This document shows, piece by piece, positions 1 to 7,836 of a DNA stretch of 64,000 bases. Position 1 is the first letter of the stretch; each line of letters starts with the position of its first letter. Under the pieces are notes generated by a model. It was not told the DNA's origin and ran no database searches. It saw only the letters and a list, made by a program, of their open reading frames with translations. The stretch is from an uncultured Ectothiorhodospiraceae bacterium (GTDB taxonomy: Bacteria > Pseudomonadota > Gammaproteobacteria > S012-40). The DNA is taken from the NCBI GenBank assembly GCA_945787715.1, contig CALZJE010000003.1, positions 70,088 through 134,087 of the forward strand, in the 5' to 3' direction. Made by a program: the position numbers and the translations under genes.

Positions 1-2
1 CT

Positions 3-263
3 GGCGTACGTACTGTACCTTTGGCGAAAAGGCCGGGTAAACCTTTCGTAGACGCGACACCTGAGAATGCAGTTAAAGGTTCATACCCTCTTTCACGTTT
101 CCTTTATGTATATGTTAATAAAAATCCTAATAAACCTTTAGCGCCGATTGAGAGAGAATTTCTTAAGTTAGTTCTTTCTAAAGCTGGTCAAGAGGTTGCG
201 TTAAAAGATGGGTACATCCCGCTTCCCGCTAAAGTCACTAAAAAAGTGCTGAAGAGTCTCTAA
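3..263 (+). CDS. pstS: PstS phosphate-binding protein, C-terminal part (5' end outside window)
   Basis: The frame is open from the window edge to TAA at 261-263, so only about the last 86 residues are present. They read as the C-terminal lobe of a PstS-type periplasmic phosphate-binding protein: the run [13 protein letters not shown] is typical of the PstS tail, and the end ([17 protein letters not shown]) fits the usual closing helix. PstS delivers phosphate to the PstCAB transporter encoded downstream, with arsC and a terminator in between. The apparent TTG start at 21 is not a real start because coding sequence continues upstream of it. The family call is confident from the tail plus context, although the N-terminal half cannot be seen. 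Confidence 0.85.
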   Translation, partial: GVRTVPLAKRPGKPFVDATPENAVKGSYPLSRFLYVYVNKNPNKPLAPIEREFLKLVLSKAGQEVALKDGYIPLPAKVTKKVLKSL

Positions 264-306
264 AACTAATGTATATATGCGGGCTATGCTCGCATATGAA
301 AAAAAT

Positions 307-352
307 TGCTATCTGGTGCTAGTATATAACTTTCACCGATAGCAGTTTTTTT
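307..352 (+). terminator. Rho-independent terminator after pstS
   Basis: TGCTATC-T-GGTG pairs with CACCGATAGCA at 334-344, an 11-bp stem with one bulged T, and is followed at once by a run of seven T. It lies 44 bases after the pstS stop. It should separate abundant pstS transcription from the arsC and pstCAB-phoU genes. Confidence 0.85.
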
Positions 353-385
353 GCGTATAAAAAACAAACTTTGGCGGATCGAAAT

Positions 386-808
386 ATGTTCAAACGGAAG
401 CTCAAATTATTATTTCTTTGTACGGGTAATTCCTGTCGTTCTCAAATTGCTGAAGGTTATGCAAATGTTTTGGGAGGCGAAAAGTTTGAAGCAAAATCTG
501 CCGGGATTGAAGCACACGGCAAAAACCCGCGTGCTATCGTGGTGATGCAGGAAGACGGTGTGGATATTTTTCATCAGGAATCAACAGTCGTAACCGAGGA
601 AATGCTTGAATGGGCGGATGTATTAATCACGGTTTGCGGTCATGCAGATGAAAACTGCCCTGCTATTAATTCGGATATTGTAAGGGAGCATTGGCCTTTT
701 GATGATCCAGCTAAAGCGCAAGGTACTGAAACTGAGATACTGAACGAATTTATGCGGGTGCGTAATGAGATCAAAAAAAAGATAACTGAGTATTTGGCAT
801 CATTATGA
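386..808 (+). CDS. arsC: Thioredoxin-coupled arsenate reductase ArsC (LMW-PTP fold)
   Basis: Reduces arsenate to arsenite in the cytoplasm, taking electrons from thioredoxin. The P-loop CTGNSCRS near the N-terminus is the low-molecular-weight phosphatase signature. Cysteines at 12, 17, 84 and 91 (counting from the ATG at 386) have the same spacing as Cys10, 15, 82 and 89 of the staphylococcal pI258 enzyme, so this is the thioredoxin type, not the glutaredoxin type. WPFDDP with the following acidic segment is also typical. The ATG at 386 is preferred over a TTG at 371 because GGCGGA lies 7 bases before it. The gene sits between pstS and pstC. Arsenate enters cells through phosphate transporters, so a protective role during phosphate uptake is a reasonable inference. 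No arsR or arsB is visible nearby. Confidence 0.9.
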   Translation: MFKRKLKLLFLCTGNSCRSQIAEGYANVLGGEKFEAKSAGIEAHGKNPRAIVVMQEDGVDIFHQESTVVTEEMLEWADVLITVCGHADENCPAINSDIVREHWPFDDPAKAQGTETEILNEFMRVRNEIKKKITEYLASL

Positions 809-897
809 AAACTACGAAGAAAGTAACAAAAAACTGTCCTCGAAATGTGCGTAGTTTCTGTGTTAGTTTCATATAAACTTTCTTTACGAGTGGTTAT

Positions 898-926
898 TTG
901 TAATAAAAGTGTCACACAACTGTAAT
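898..926 (+). promoter_or_regulatory. Tandem PhoB half-sites (Pho box) upstream of pstC
   Basis: Three 7-mers recur with exact 11-base spacing: TTGTAAT (898-904), GTGTCAC (909-915) and CTGTAAT (920-926), separated by the A-rich spacers AAAA and ACAA. This is the direct-repeat geometry of PhoB sites (consensus CTGTCAT with 4-base A/T spacers). The block covers a possible GTG start at 909, which argues that translation of pstC begins further downstream. Confidence 0.7.
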
Positions 927-947
927 ATTATCGAATCTATGCCAAAA

Positions 948-3197
948 ATGACTTCACAATCCAACATATTAGCTGGCCAAAGCCCTACGCGGCGAAAATG
1001 GCGAATGTTCAATGACAAAGCAGCCTCCCACTTAGTTCGATTAGGTGGGCTAAGTGTTATTTTTGCGATAACACTCATTTTCTTCTATCTACTCTCTGTT
1101 GTTATTCCTCTATTTGAGGGAGCTGAGATCGAGAAACGTTATGAATATCAGATTCCAGCTTTAACTGAGCAGCAGACACTTCACTATGTCATCGATGAGC
1201 AGGGTGAAGTTGCTATTCGCTTATCTGAAGATGGTATCGCTACCAGTTTTAATTTGGCTAATGGTGAGGTTTTTGAGCAAGTTACACTCACTAATGAAAA
1301 AATTACGAGCTTTGGCCGTGGTGATCCAGGTTCAGGTAATGTTGTTCTTGGTCTGGCAAACGGATCGGCAATTGCGGTTAAGCTTGGTTTTAAAACGGTT
1401 TTTACCGAAACGGGAAGAACAGTATCTGCCGAATATACTCATATATTAGGTGAAGACCCTATTGAGGTCGATGAGGAAGGGTTGGCGCTTACGCATATCA
1501 CCCTTCAATCCAATGATGAAAGCACCAGTATTGTCGCCATTAATGAATCAAGCACATTACGAATTACAAAATTTCTAAAAGAAGATTCGTTGTTTGAAGA
1601 TGAGGTTGAGTTTGAGCAAGTTAACGCGACGATTGGACAGCTTGACTACGATGTTCAAAAGCTGCTGATCGATAACGTTCAGCGTTTAATGTATGTTGCT
1701 GACAACGTAGGTGCCATTTTTGTTTACGACATCAGCGATATCGAGGATGTTCGTTTATATGAGAGAAAAGTTATCTCTTCTGATAATCAGCCTTTTGCTG
1801 ATATTCAATTAGCAGCAGGTGGCGTATCACTGATTATTGCGCAACAAAGTGATTCTGTTTCTCAGTGGTTTCCTGTTCGTGATGAAAATAATGATTACTC
1901 TTTAGCGCTAGTTCGGGAATTTCATCTTGGTAATTCCCTTATTTCTCAAGTTACCCCAGAATATTTTAGAAAAGAATTCTTTAGCATGAGCGAGAGTGGT
2001 GAATTAGGTATTCATCATTTAACAGCACATCAAACATTGATTCACGAAAAAGTGAGCGATGTAAAGATTACCCAATTAGTCATTTCTCCTCGTTCGAATT
2101 ATGCCCTGCTTGAAGATGCTGAAGGTAAGATACAAGTTTGGCATGTTATTAATGAATATCCAGAAGTCTCCTGGTCTTCACTCTGGGGCAAAGTCTGGTA
2201 TGAAGGGTATGACGAGGCGGATTACATCTGGCAATCATCAGCTGCAGATAGTGATTTTGAGGCAAAGCTAAGTTTAGTTCCTTTATCGTTCGGTACTTTA
2301 AAAGCAGCTTTTTATGCAATGATGGTTGCTGTGCCATTAGCGATTTTTGGCGCAATATATACCGCCTATTTTATGTCCTCTCGTCTTCGTCAAACGGTTA
2401 AGCCCACCATTGAAATTATGGAGGCGTTACCGACTGTTATTCTCGGTTTTCTAGCAGGTTTATGGTTTGCGCCATTTTTGGAGACCCACATGCCAGGTGT
2501 TTTTGCTGTCTCCTTATTGCTGCCATTAGGCGTTCTTTTGTTCGCATATCTGTGGTACAAATCGCCCAAATCTCTGACGGGTTGGGTGCCTGATGGGTGG
2601 CAGCCTATTCTGCTAATTCCGATTATTATTCTGATTGTTTGGGGGGCTATTGCTGTCAGTCCTGCTATGGAAACCGCATTTTTTGGTGGCAACATGCCCA
2701 TCTGGTTAAATCAGGAAATGGGTATTAGTTATGACCAGCGTAACGCGATGGTGGTTGGTTTTGCCATGGGCTTTGCGGTGATTCCTACGATCTACTCTAT
2801 CGCTGAAGATGCTATTTTTGGTGTACCCAAACATTTAACGAATGGATCATTGGCGTTGGGCGCCACTCCTTGGCAAACACTAACGCGGGTTGTTATTTTA
2901 ACCGCTAGTCCAGGTATTTTCTCTGCGGTGATGATTGGCTTTGGCCGTGCGGTGGGTGAAACGATGATTGTATTGATGGCTACGGGTAATACACCGATTC
3001 TCGATTTCAACATATTTGAAGGCATGCGTACTTTATCTGCCAATATTGCGGTAGAAATGCCTGAAGCGGAAGTGGGTAGTACGCATTATCGCGTGTTATT
3101 TCTTGCCGCACTTATTCTCTTTATATTTACATTCATGTTCAACACAATCGCTGAGCTGGTTCGACAGCGATTGCGTAAGAAATATAGCTCACTCTAA
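948..3197 (+). CDS. pstC: Phosphate ABC transporter permease PstC, long form
   Basis: One of the two membrane subunits of the PstSCAB phosphate importer. It is about 750 residues, far longer than the roughly 300-residue E. coli PstC and like the long Pseudomonas type. A membrane segment near residues 40-65 (SVIFAITLIFFYLLSVVIPL) is followed by a large, probably periplasmic insert of about 360 residues, then the multi-spanning permease domain. The EAA loop that contacts PstB is visible as GVPKHLTNGSLALGATPW. Start choice: the open frame extends to GTG 909, but that codon lies inside the Pho box, so ATG 948 (or 939) is more likely. No strong ribosome site distinguishes them. pstA follows after 26 bases. 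Confidence 0.9.
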   Translation: MTSQSNILAGQSPTRRKWRMFNDKAASHLVRLGGLSVIFAITLIFFYLLSVVIPLFEGAEIEKRYEYQIPALTEQQTLHYVIDEQGEVAIRLSEDGIATSFNLANGEVFEQVTLTNEKITSFGRGDPGSGNVVLGLANGSAIAVKLGFKTVFTETGRTVSAEYTHILGEDPIEVDEEGLALTHITLQSNDESTSIVAINESSTLRITKFLKEDSLFEDEVEFEQVNATIGQLDYDVQKLLIDNVQRLMYVADNVGAIFVYDISDIEDVRLYERKVISSDNQPFADIQLAAGGVSLIIAQQSDSVSQWFPVRDENNDYSLALVREFHLGNSLISQVTPEYFRKEFFSMSESGELGIHHLTAHQTLIHEKVSDVKITQLVISPRSNYALLEDAEGKIQVWHVINEYPEVSWSSLWGKVWYEGYDEADYIWQSSAADSDFEAKLSLVPLSFGTLKAAFYAMMVAVPLAIFGAIYTAYFMSSRLRQTVKPTIEIMEALPTVILGFLAGLWFAPFLETHMPGVFAVSLLLPLGVLLFAYLWYKSPKSLTGWVPDGWQPILLIPIIILIVWGAIAVSPAMETAFFGGNMPIWLNQEMGISYDQRNAMVVGFAMGFAVIPTIYSIAEDAIFGVPKHLTNGSLALGATPWQTLTRVVILTASPGIFSAVMIGFGRAVGETMIVLMATGNTPILDFNIFEGMRTLSANIAVEMPEAEVGSTHYRVLFLAALILFIFTFMFNTIAELVRQRLRKKYSSL

Positions 3198-3223
3198 TAG
3201 ATTACTGACGCAAAATTATCGAT

Positions 3224-4873
3224 ATGAAGACTTGGTTTAAAAGTGGTTCTCCTTGGATTTGGCTTTCTGCATCAGCAGTAAGCATGAGTCTTATTATGGT
3301 AGTGGGGCTGATCGGCTTAATTGCGATTCGAGGCTTGGGTATCTATTGGCCATCTGAAATTCATCAGATCGATGTGAAAAAAGTTGATGGAAGTAGTGAA
3401 GTCTTAATTGGAGAAATCTACGATTCAGAAATTGTTAGCAGAGGTCGTCTCGAAGGCGCTGGAATTAAACTTGAAGGCGATGAACAATTCTTTGATAGAA
3501 CATTATACAAAGTTGGAAATCGTGAGATATACGGCGTAGATTTTAAATGGGTGCTTAACAATAAGATCAAGTCAGAAGTATATCCGCAAGATATTGTTGT
3601 TTTCGAACGCCGTGAATGGGGAAATTTATACGGCTTCATTGAAAATGTAAAAGAGAACAATGTCATCAAGCCAGTAACTGATGTTTGGAGTGATTTTCAG
3701 TCACGGGTTGATCGTGCAATGGATCTTCACGAACAGATTAAAGTTATTGAAAAAGATGAGATAGGGCGAATTAATGCCGCATTAGAGCGTTTAAGGCTAA
3801 AAGCGAAAAAACTTGAATTGACCGGCTCTTTAACACCTGAAAGCATCATTGAAATAGAAGCCGATACAGCCGCTCAAAATAAGATATATGAGGGATTGCA
3901 AGGACGGCTTGCAGCGCTATATGCTGAAATTAAGCGAGATCAGGTCGTTGTAAAAGTGGCGAGTGGCCAATCTGTTGATATTTCCATTTCGGAGGTCGTT
4001 CGAACTTGGATGCCCAATAATATGGGGCTATTTGAAAAAATAGGCTTTTACGCCACCAGTGTTTGGCTGTTTGTTTCTGAAGAGCCACGTGAGGCAAATA
4101 CCGAGGGTGGTATCTTTCCCGCTATTTTCGGCACGATCATGATGGTGATTATTATGTCAATTATCGTAACGCCGTTTGGTATTGTCGCTGCTGTCTATTT
4201 GAAAGAATATGCATCTCAAGGTTTTATTACTCGTACGATTAGAATTGCCGTGAATAACCTGGCCGGTGTTCCATCGATTGTTTATGGGGTATTTGGATTA
4301 GGTTTCTTTGTCTATTTTCTTGGTGGCAATATCGATCAACTGTTTTTCCCAGAGGCTTTACCCGCACCGACTTTTGGTACGCCGGGTATTTTATGGGCAT
4401 CTCTTACCTTGGCGATTCTTACTGTGCCAGTTGTTATAGTTGCGACGGAGGAAGGCTTGTCTCGTGTACCTAAGAATATTCGAGAAGGTAGCTTGGCATT
4501 AGGCGCAACTAAATGGGAAACATTATGGAAAACGGTTTTACCGATGGCCAGCCCAGCGATGATGACAGGTTTAATTTTGGCTGTAGCGCGTGCCGCAGGT
4601 GAAGTAGCACCTTTAATGCTTGTCGGTGTGGTAAAACTGGCTCCAACACTTCCACTAGATATGACATTCCCCTACCTGCATTTGGATCGCAAATTTATGC
4701 ACTTGGGTTTTCATATTTACGATGTCGGTTTTCAAAGCCCGAATATTGAAGCTGCGAGGCCATTGGTGTATGCGACGGCATTTCTTCTTGTCGTTGTTAT
4801 TATTTTCCTGAATTTGGCGGCAATTTCTGTGCGAAACAGATTGCGGGAAAAATTTAAAGGCTACGATAGTTAA
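3224..4873 (+). CDS. pstA: Phosphate ABC transporter permease PstA, long form
   Basis: Second membrane subunit of the phosphate importer, 549 residues against about 300 in E. coli. It has an N-terminal membrane segment, a long extracytoplasmic region with a charged, coiled-coil-like stretch (about residues 150-235), then a C-terminal permease domain. The EAA motif reads RVPKNIREGSLALGATKW. The long N-terminal insert matches the long PstC partner, and both occur together in Pseudomonas-like bacteria. The gene lies 26 bases after pstC and 12 bases before pstB, so one transcript is expected, driven from the Pho box ahead of pstC. Confidence 0.92.
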   Translation: MKTWFKSGSPWIWLSASAVSMSLIMVVGLIGLIAIRGLGIYWPSEIHQIDVKKVDGSSEVLIGEIYDSEIVSRGRLEGAGIKLEGDEQFFDRTLYKVGNREIYGVDFKWVLNNKIKSEVYPQDIVVFERREWGNLYGFIENVKENNVIKPVTDVWSDFQSRVDRAMDLHEQIKVIEKDEIGRINAALERLRLKAKKLELTGSLTPESIIEIEADTAAQNKIYEGLQGRLAALYAEIKRDQVVVKVASGQSVDISISEVVRTWMPNNMGLFEKIGFYATSVWLFVSEEPREANTEGGIFPAIFGTIMMVIIMSIIVTPFGIVAAVYLKEYASQGFITRTIRIAVNNLAGVPSIVYGVFGLGFFVYFLGGNIDQLFFPEALPAPTFGTPGILWASLTLAILTVPVVIVATEEGLSRVPKNIREGSLALGATKWETLWKTVLPMASPAMMTGLILAVARAAGEVAPLMLVGVVKLAPTLPLDMTFPYLHLDRKFMHLGFHIYDVGFQSPNIEAARPLVYATAFLLVVVIIFLNLAAISVRNRLREKFKGYDS

Positions 4874-4885
4874 AGCGATAGAATT

Positions 4886-5692
4886 ATGAATAATCCAGAT
4901 AAACTAGAAGCGGTAAATAAAAACAGCCAGACACAATCCGATGTCTGTATTAAGGTTAATGATCTTAAGCTGTTTTACAGTGAAAAATCGGCGTTACACG
5001 GTATTAACATGTCTGTACCAAGGAACAAGGTGACAGCTTTCATCGGTCCTTCTGGTTGTGGAAAGTCAACACTACTTCGCTGTTTTAATCGTATGAACGA
5101 TCTTGTTGATGATGTTCGTATTGAAGGTAATATCACCATTGATGGTGATAATATTTATGATAAATCAGTTAATGTTGCTGATCTTCGCCGCCGTGTTGGT
5201 ATGGTGTTCCAAAAGCCAAACCCTTTTCCTAAATCAATCTACGAGAACGTAGCCTATGGATTGCGTATTCAAGGTGTTAATAGTCGCCGTCGATTAGATG
5301 AAGCAGTTGAGTCTTCTTTGAAAGGTGCAGCTCTTTGGGAAGAGGTTAAAGATCGACTTGAAGACAGCGCTTTTGGGCTGTCCGGTGGGCAGCAGCAGCG
5401 TTTGGTAATTGCACGAGCTATTGCGATTGAGCCAGAAGTCCTTCTTCTCGATGAACCAGCATCTGCTCTCGATCCGATTTCTACACTGAAAATCGAAGAA
5501 TTAATTTATGAACTAAAAGATAGATATACTATTCTTATAGTCACACATAACATGCAGCAGGCAGCGCGAGTGTCGGACAAAACAGCATTTCTTTATATGG
5601 GTGACCTGATCGAGTTTGATGATACAAACAAAATTTTCACCAATCCAGAAAAGAAAAAAACTGAAGATTATATTACAGGTCGTTACGGTTAG
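4886..5692 (+). CDS. pstB: Phosphate ABC transporter ATPase PstB
   Basis: ATP-hydrolysing subunit on the cytoplasmic face of PstCA. All ABC motifs are present: Walker [10 protein letters not shown] (residues 54-62), Q-loop in [10 protein letters not shown], signature LSGGQQQR, Walker B VLLLDEP followed by the D-loop SALDP, and the switch His in VTHNM. The length of 268 residues is normal, with an extra polar N-terminal segment of about 20 residues. It belongs to the pstCAB-phoU operon, with phoU 26 bases downstream. Confidence 0.96.
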   Translation: MNNPDKLEAVNKNSQTQSDVCIKVNDLKLFYSEKSALHGINMSVPRNKVTAFIGPSGCGKSTLLRCFNRMNDLVDDVRIEGNITIDGDNIYDKSVNVADLRRRVGMVFQKPNPFPKSIYENVAYGLRIQGVNSRRRLDEAVESSLKGAALWEEVKDRLEDSAFGLSGGQQQRLVIARAIAIEPEVLLLDEPASALDPISTLKIEELIYELKDRYTILIVTHNMQQAARVSDKTAFLYMGDLIEFDDTNKIFTNPEKKKTEDYITGRYG

Positions 5693-5718
5693 TTAAACCT
5701 CGGGTAAAGGACAGATAC

Positions 5719-6432
5719 ATGGACATAGAAGGCATAGGCCATCATATTTCTCGCCAATATAATGAAGAGTTGGAAGATATTCGCACAAAAGTGATGGAGA
5801 TGGGTGGGCTAGTAGAGCTGCAGCTCGTCAATGCTGTGAAAGCGCTCGAAGAGGATGACAGCGAACTTGCAGAAACTGTGATTGCCACCGATTATCAAGT
5901 TAATTCGTTGGAAGTTGAGATTGATGAAGAGTGTGTTCAAATATTAGCTCGTCGTCAGCCTGCGGCTGGTGATTTGCGTTTAATTATGGCGGTAATCAAA
6001 ACCATCACTGACCTTGAGCGTATTGGTGATGAAGCTGAGCGTATCGGAAAAATGTCATTAAATTTTAAAACTAATGACAACATAAAAAGCACCTTACCAG
6101 CCATTGGTCATATGGGCTCGCGTGTAAGAGTTATGGTTCACGAAGCCCTTGATGCATTTGCCCGAATGGATGCTGAAGCAGCATTGCAGACATGGCATGG
6201 AGACAGACAGGTTGATAAAGAGTATGAAGGTATCATGCGTCAACTTATGACCTATATGATGGAAGACCCTCGTTCCATCCCTAATGTGCTGGATTTGCTC
6301 TGGACGGTACGTGCACTGGAGCGTATTGGCGATCGTGCTACCAATATTTGTGAATATGTGATGTATCTTGTTAAAGGTAAGGATGTGAGGCACATCAGTG
6401 CTGAGCAGATGGAAAAACAAATTCTTAGTTGA
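5719..6432 (+). CDS. phoU: Phosphate signalling protein PhoU
   Basis: Cytoplasmic helical regulator that links PstSCAB activity to the PhoR/PhoB two-component system and keeps the Pho regulon off when phosphate is ample. At 237 residues it has the typical length with two PhoU three-helix repeats. The paired metal-binding motifs are seen as TDLERIGDEAERI in the first repeat and RALERIGDRATNI in the second. AAAGGA lies 9 bases before the ATG. It is the last gene of the operon and is followed by a perfect 11-bp hairpin. phoB and phoR are not in the window. Confidence 0.95.
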   Translation: MDIEGIGHHISRQYNEELEDIRTKVMEMGGLVELQLVNAVKALEEDDSELAETVIATDYQVNSLEVEIDEECVQILARRQPAAGDLRLIMAVIKTITDLERIGDEAERIGKMSLNFKTNDNIKSTLPAIGHMGSRVRVMVHEALDAFARMDAEAALQTWHGDRQVDKEYEGIMRQLMTYMMEDPRSIPNVLDLLWTVRALERIGDRATNICEYVMYLVKGKDVRHISAEQMEKQILS

Positions 6433-6446
6433 CCTTCTGTTTTCCA

Positions 6447-6472
6447 ATCAGTAGCCAATTCTGGCTACTGAT
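6447..6472 (+). terminator. Hairpin after phoU, probable terminator
   Basis: ATCAGTAGCCA and TGGCTACTGAT form a perfect 11-bp stem around the tetraloop ATTC, 15 bases after the phoU stop. The downstream tract is pyrimidine-rich but not a clean T run, so it may be a weak terminator or a 3'-end stabilising hairpin. Confidence 0.6.
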
Positions 6473-6574
6473 ACCTTCTTAGCTTTCCGACTCTCAATCA
6501 CCTCTTTTCCGCAAATATCACCTTTTCCAGGTTTATGCTAGAGTAAACCACTTTAGAGAGTTTATGGATATATT

Positions 6575-7474
6575 GTGATGAAGCACCTTTATCAAAGGTC
6601 GTGCTATGTAGTACTTTTTGTTTGTTTTCTGCTTGTTGCTTGTACACCCAAAGTTCAAGAAATTAAACCAGAAAGCACATCAATAGGGCTGCTGTGGACA
6701 ATTAGTAAACCAGGTTTTAGTGACAGTTTTCTGTTTGGAACCATCCATTCTGATGATGAAAGAATAACTAATCTATCCACAGAAGTTCAGCACGCTTTTA
6801 ACTCATCCCCAGCTTTTGCGTTAGAACTTATTCTCGACGAAGCCGCAACCAAGTCTGTTATGGCCCACATGTATTTTTCCGATGGTAATACCTTGCAGAA
6901 TGTTATTGGCGATGACCTATTTAAACGATCGGTAGAGGCCCTGAGCAAAAAGGGAATGTCTAGCAAAGCGGTAAACCGAATGAAACCATGGGCAGTTTTC
7001 ACTCTTCTTAACATGCCGGACAATCAATCTGGTACTTTCCTCGATGCCATGCTTTATGACAAAGCATTAAAAACAAATAAAAAAGTGGTTGGATTGGAAA
7101 CACCCATGGAACAAGTCAGTGTGTTTAATGGACTGGATTATGATATTCAAACTCAGTTATTAGAAAAAACACTTGATCAGTATACTGATATGCAAAAAGT
7201 GATGGATGAAATAATTGGGATTTATCTTACGCGTGACTTGGAAGAAATTCTGCAGATTAATGAAAAGTATAATCGTTTGATGGGTAAAGAGTTGGCAACC
7301 ATTTTCAACAAACGATTGTTAACAGATCGGAATGTTCGTATGGCAGAAAGGATGCTTCCTCTATTAGAGGAAGGTCAGGTTTTTATTGGTGTTGGTGCGC
7401 TTCACCTTCCTGGGGAAGATGGTTTGATAACTTTACTTAAGCAGCAAGGCTTTGTTTTAGAGTCAGTATATTAA
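6575..7474 (+). CDS. TraB/GumN-family lipoprotein
   Basis: A 299-residue protein with a lipoprotein signal: a hydrophobic stretch after MMKHLYQRSC and the lipobox FLLVAC, so it should be anchored to a membrane on the periplasmic side. The TraB/GumN family (Tiki-like fold) is recognised from SFLFGTIHSDDERI near the start of the mature domain, an acidic ALELIL strand, and FIGVGALHLPGEDGL near the end. The conserved GTxH and GxxH pairs of this family are candidate metal ligands, as in Tiki-type proteases, but activity of bacterial members is unproven. Its stop overlaps the start of the next gene by one base, so it opens a four-gene coupled operon ending at 10201. Confidence 0.85.
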   Translation: MMKHLYQRSCYVVLFVCFLLVACTPKVQEIKPESTSIGLLWTISKPGFSDSFLFGTIHSDDERITNLSTEVQHAFNSSPAFALELILDEAATKSVMAHMYFSDGNTLQNVIGDDLFKRSVEALSKKGMSSKAVNRMKPWAVFTLLNMPDNQSGTFLDAMLYDKALKTNKKVVGLETPMEQVSVFNGLDYDIQTQLLEKTLDQYTDMQKVMDEIIGIYLTRDLEEILQINEKYNRLMGKELATIFNKRLLTDRNVRMAERMLPLLEEGQVFIGVGALHLPGEDGLITLLKQQGFVLESVY

Positions 7475-7836
7475 TGAATGAGATTGATACGGACAAAGCC
7501 ATCGCTTTCCTTAAACTCTTAGCAATAGAAGAACGTACAATGAGCTATCAGGAGTTCGCTAATCAATTGGCAATTACCAAGGCACCGATAATTAATACTG
7601 TTACAACATTTTTGGAAAAGCTTGTGATTGAGGATATTGATAATAATCGACCGGTTCTTGCTTCAGTTATTGTACAGAAAGGCGAAAAGTCGATCCCCCG
7701 ACAAGGCTTCTTTCAACTCCTTCAGGAATTAAAGATGTTCAACGGTGATCCGGAGGGTGAGGGCGCTAGAAACTGGCATTTAAATGAGCTTTCCAAACTT
7801 AAAAATTATTATTCACATAAAGGCGCTCAATGGTGA
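7474..7836 (+). CDS. Small conserved-looking hypothetical protein
   Basis: A 120-residue soluble protein with no signal peptide or membrane segment. The central part (RPVLASVIVQKGEKSIPRQG followed by FF) resembles a motif in uncharacterised proteins of about 110-130 residues that I recall as a family without assigned function. The N-terminal half (MSYQEFANQL, then a helix) could be a small helical or winged-helix-like domain, which is only a guess. Translation is coupled on both sides: its ATG overlaps the previous TAA, and its TGA overlaps the next ATG in ATGGTGA. No function is proposed. Confidence 0.75.
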   Translation: MNEIDTDKAIAFLKLLAIEERTMSYQEFANQLAITKAPIINTVTTFLEKLVIEDIDNNRPVLASVIVQKGEKSIPRQGFFQLLQELKMFNGDPEGEGARNWHLNELSKLKNYYSHKGAQW

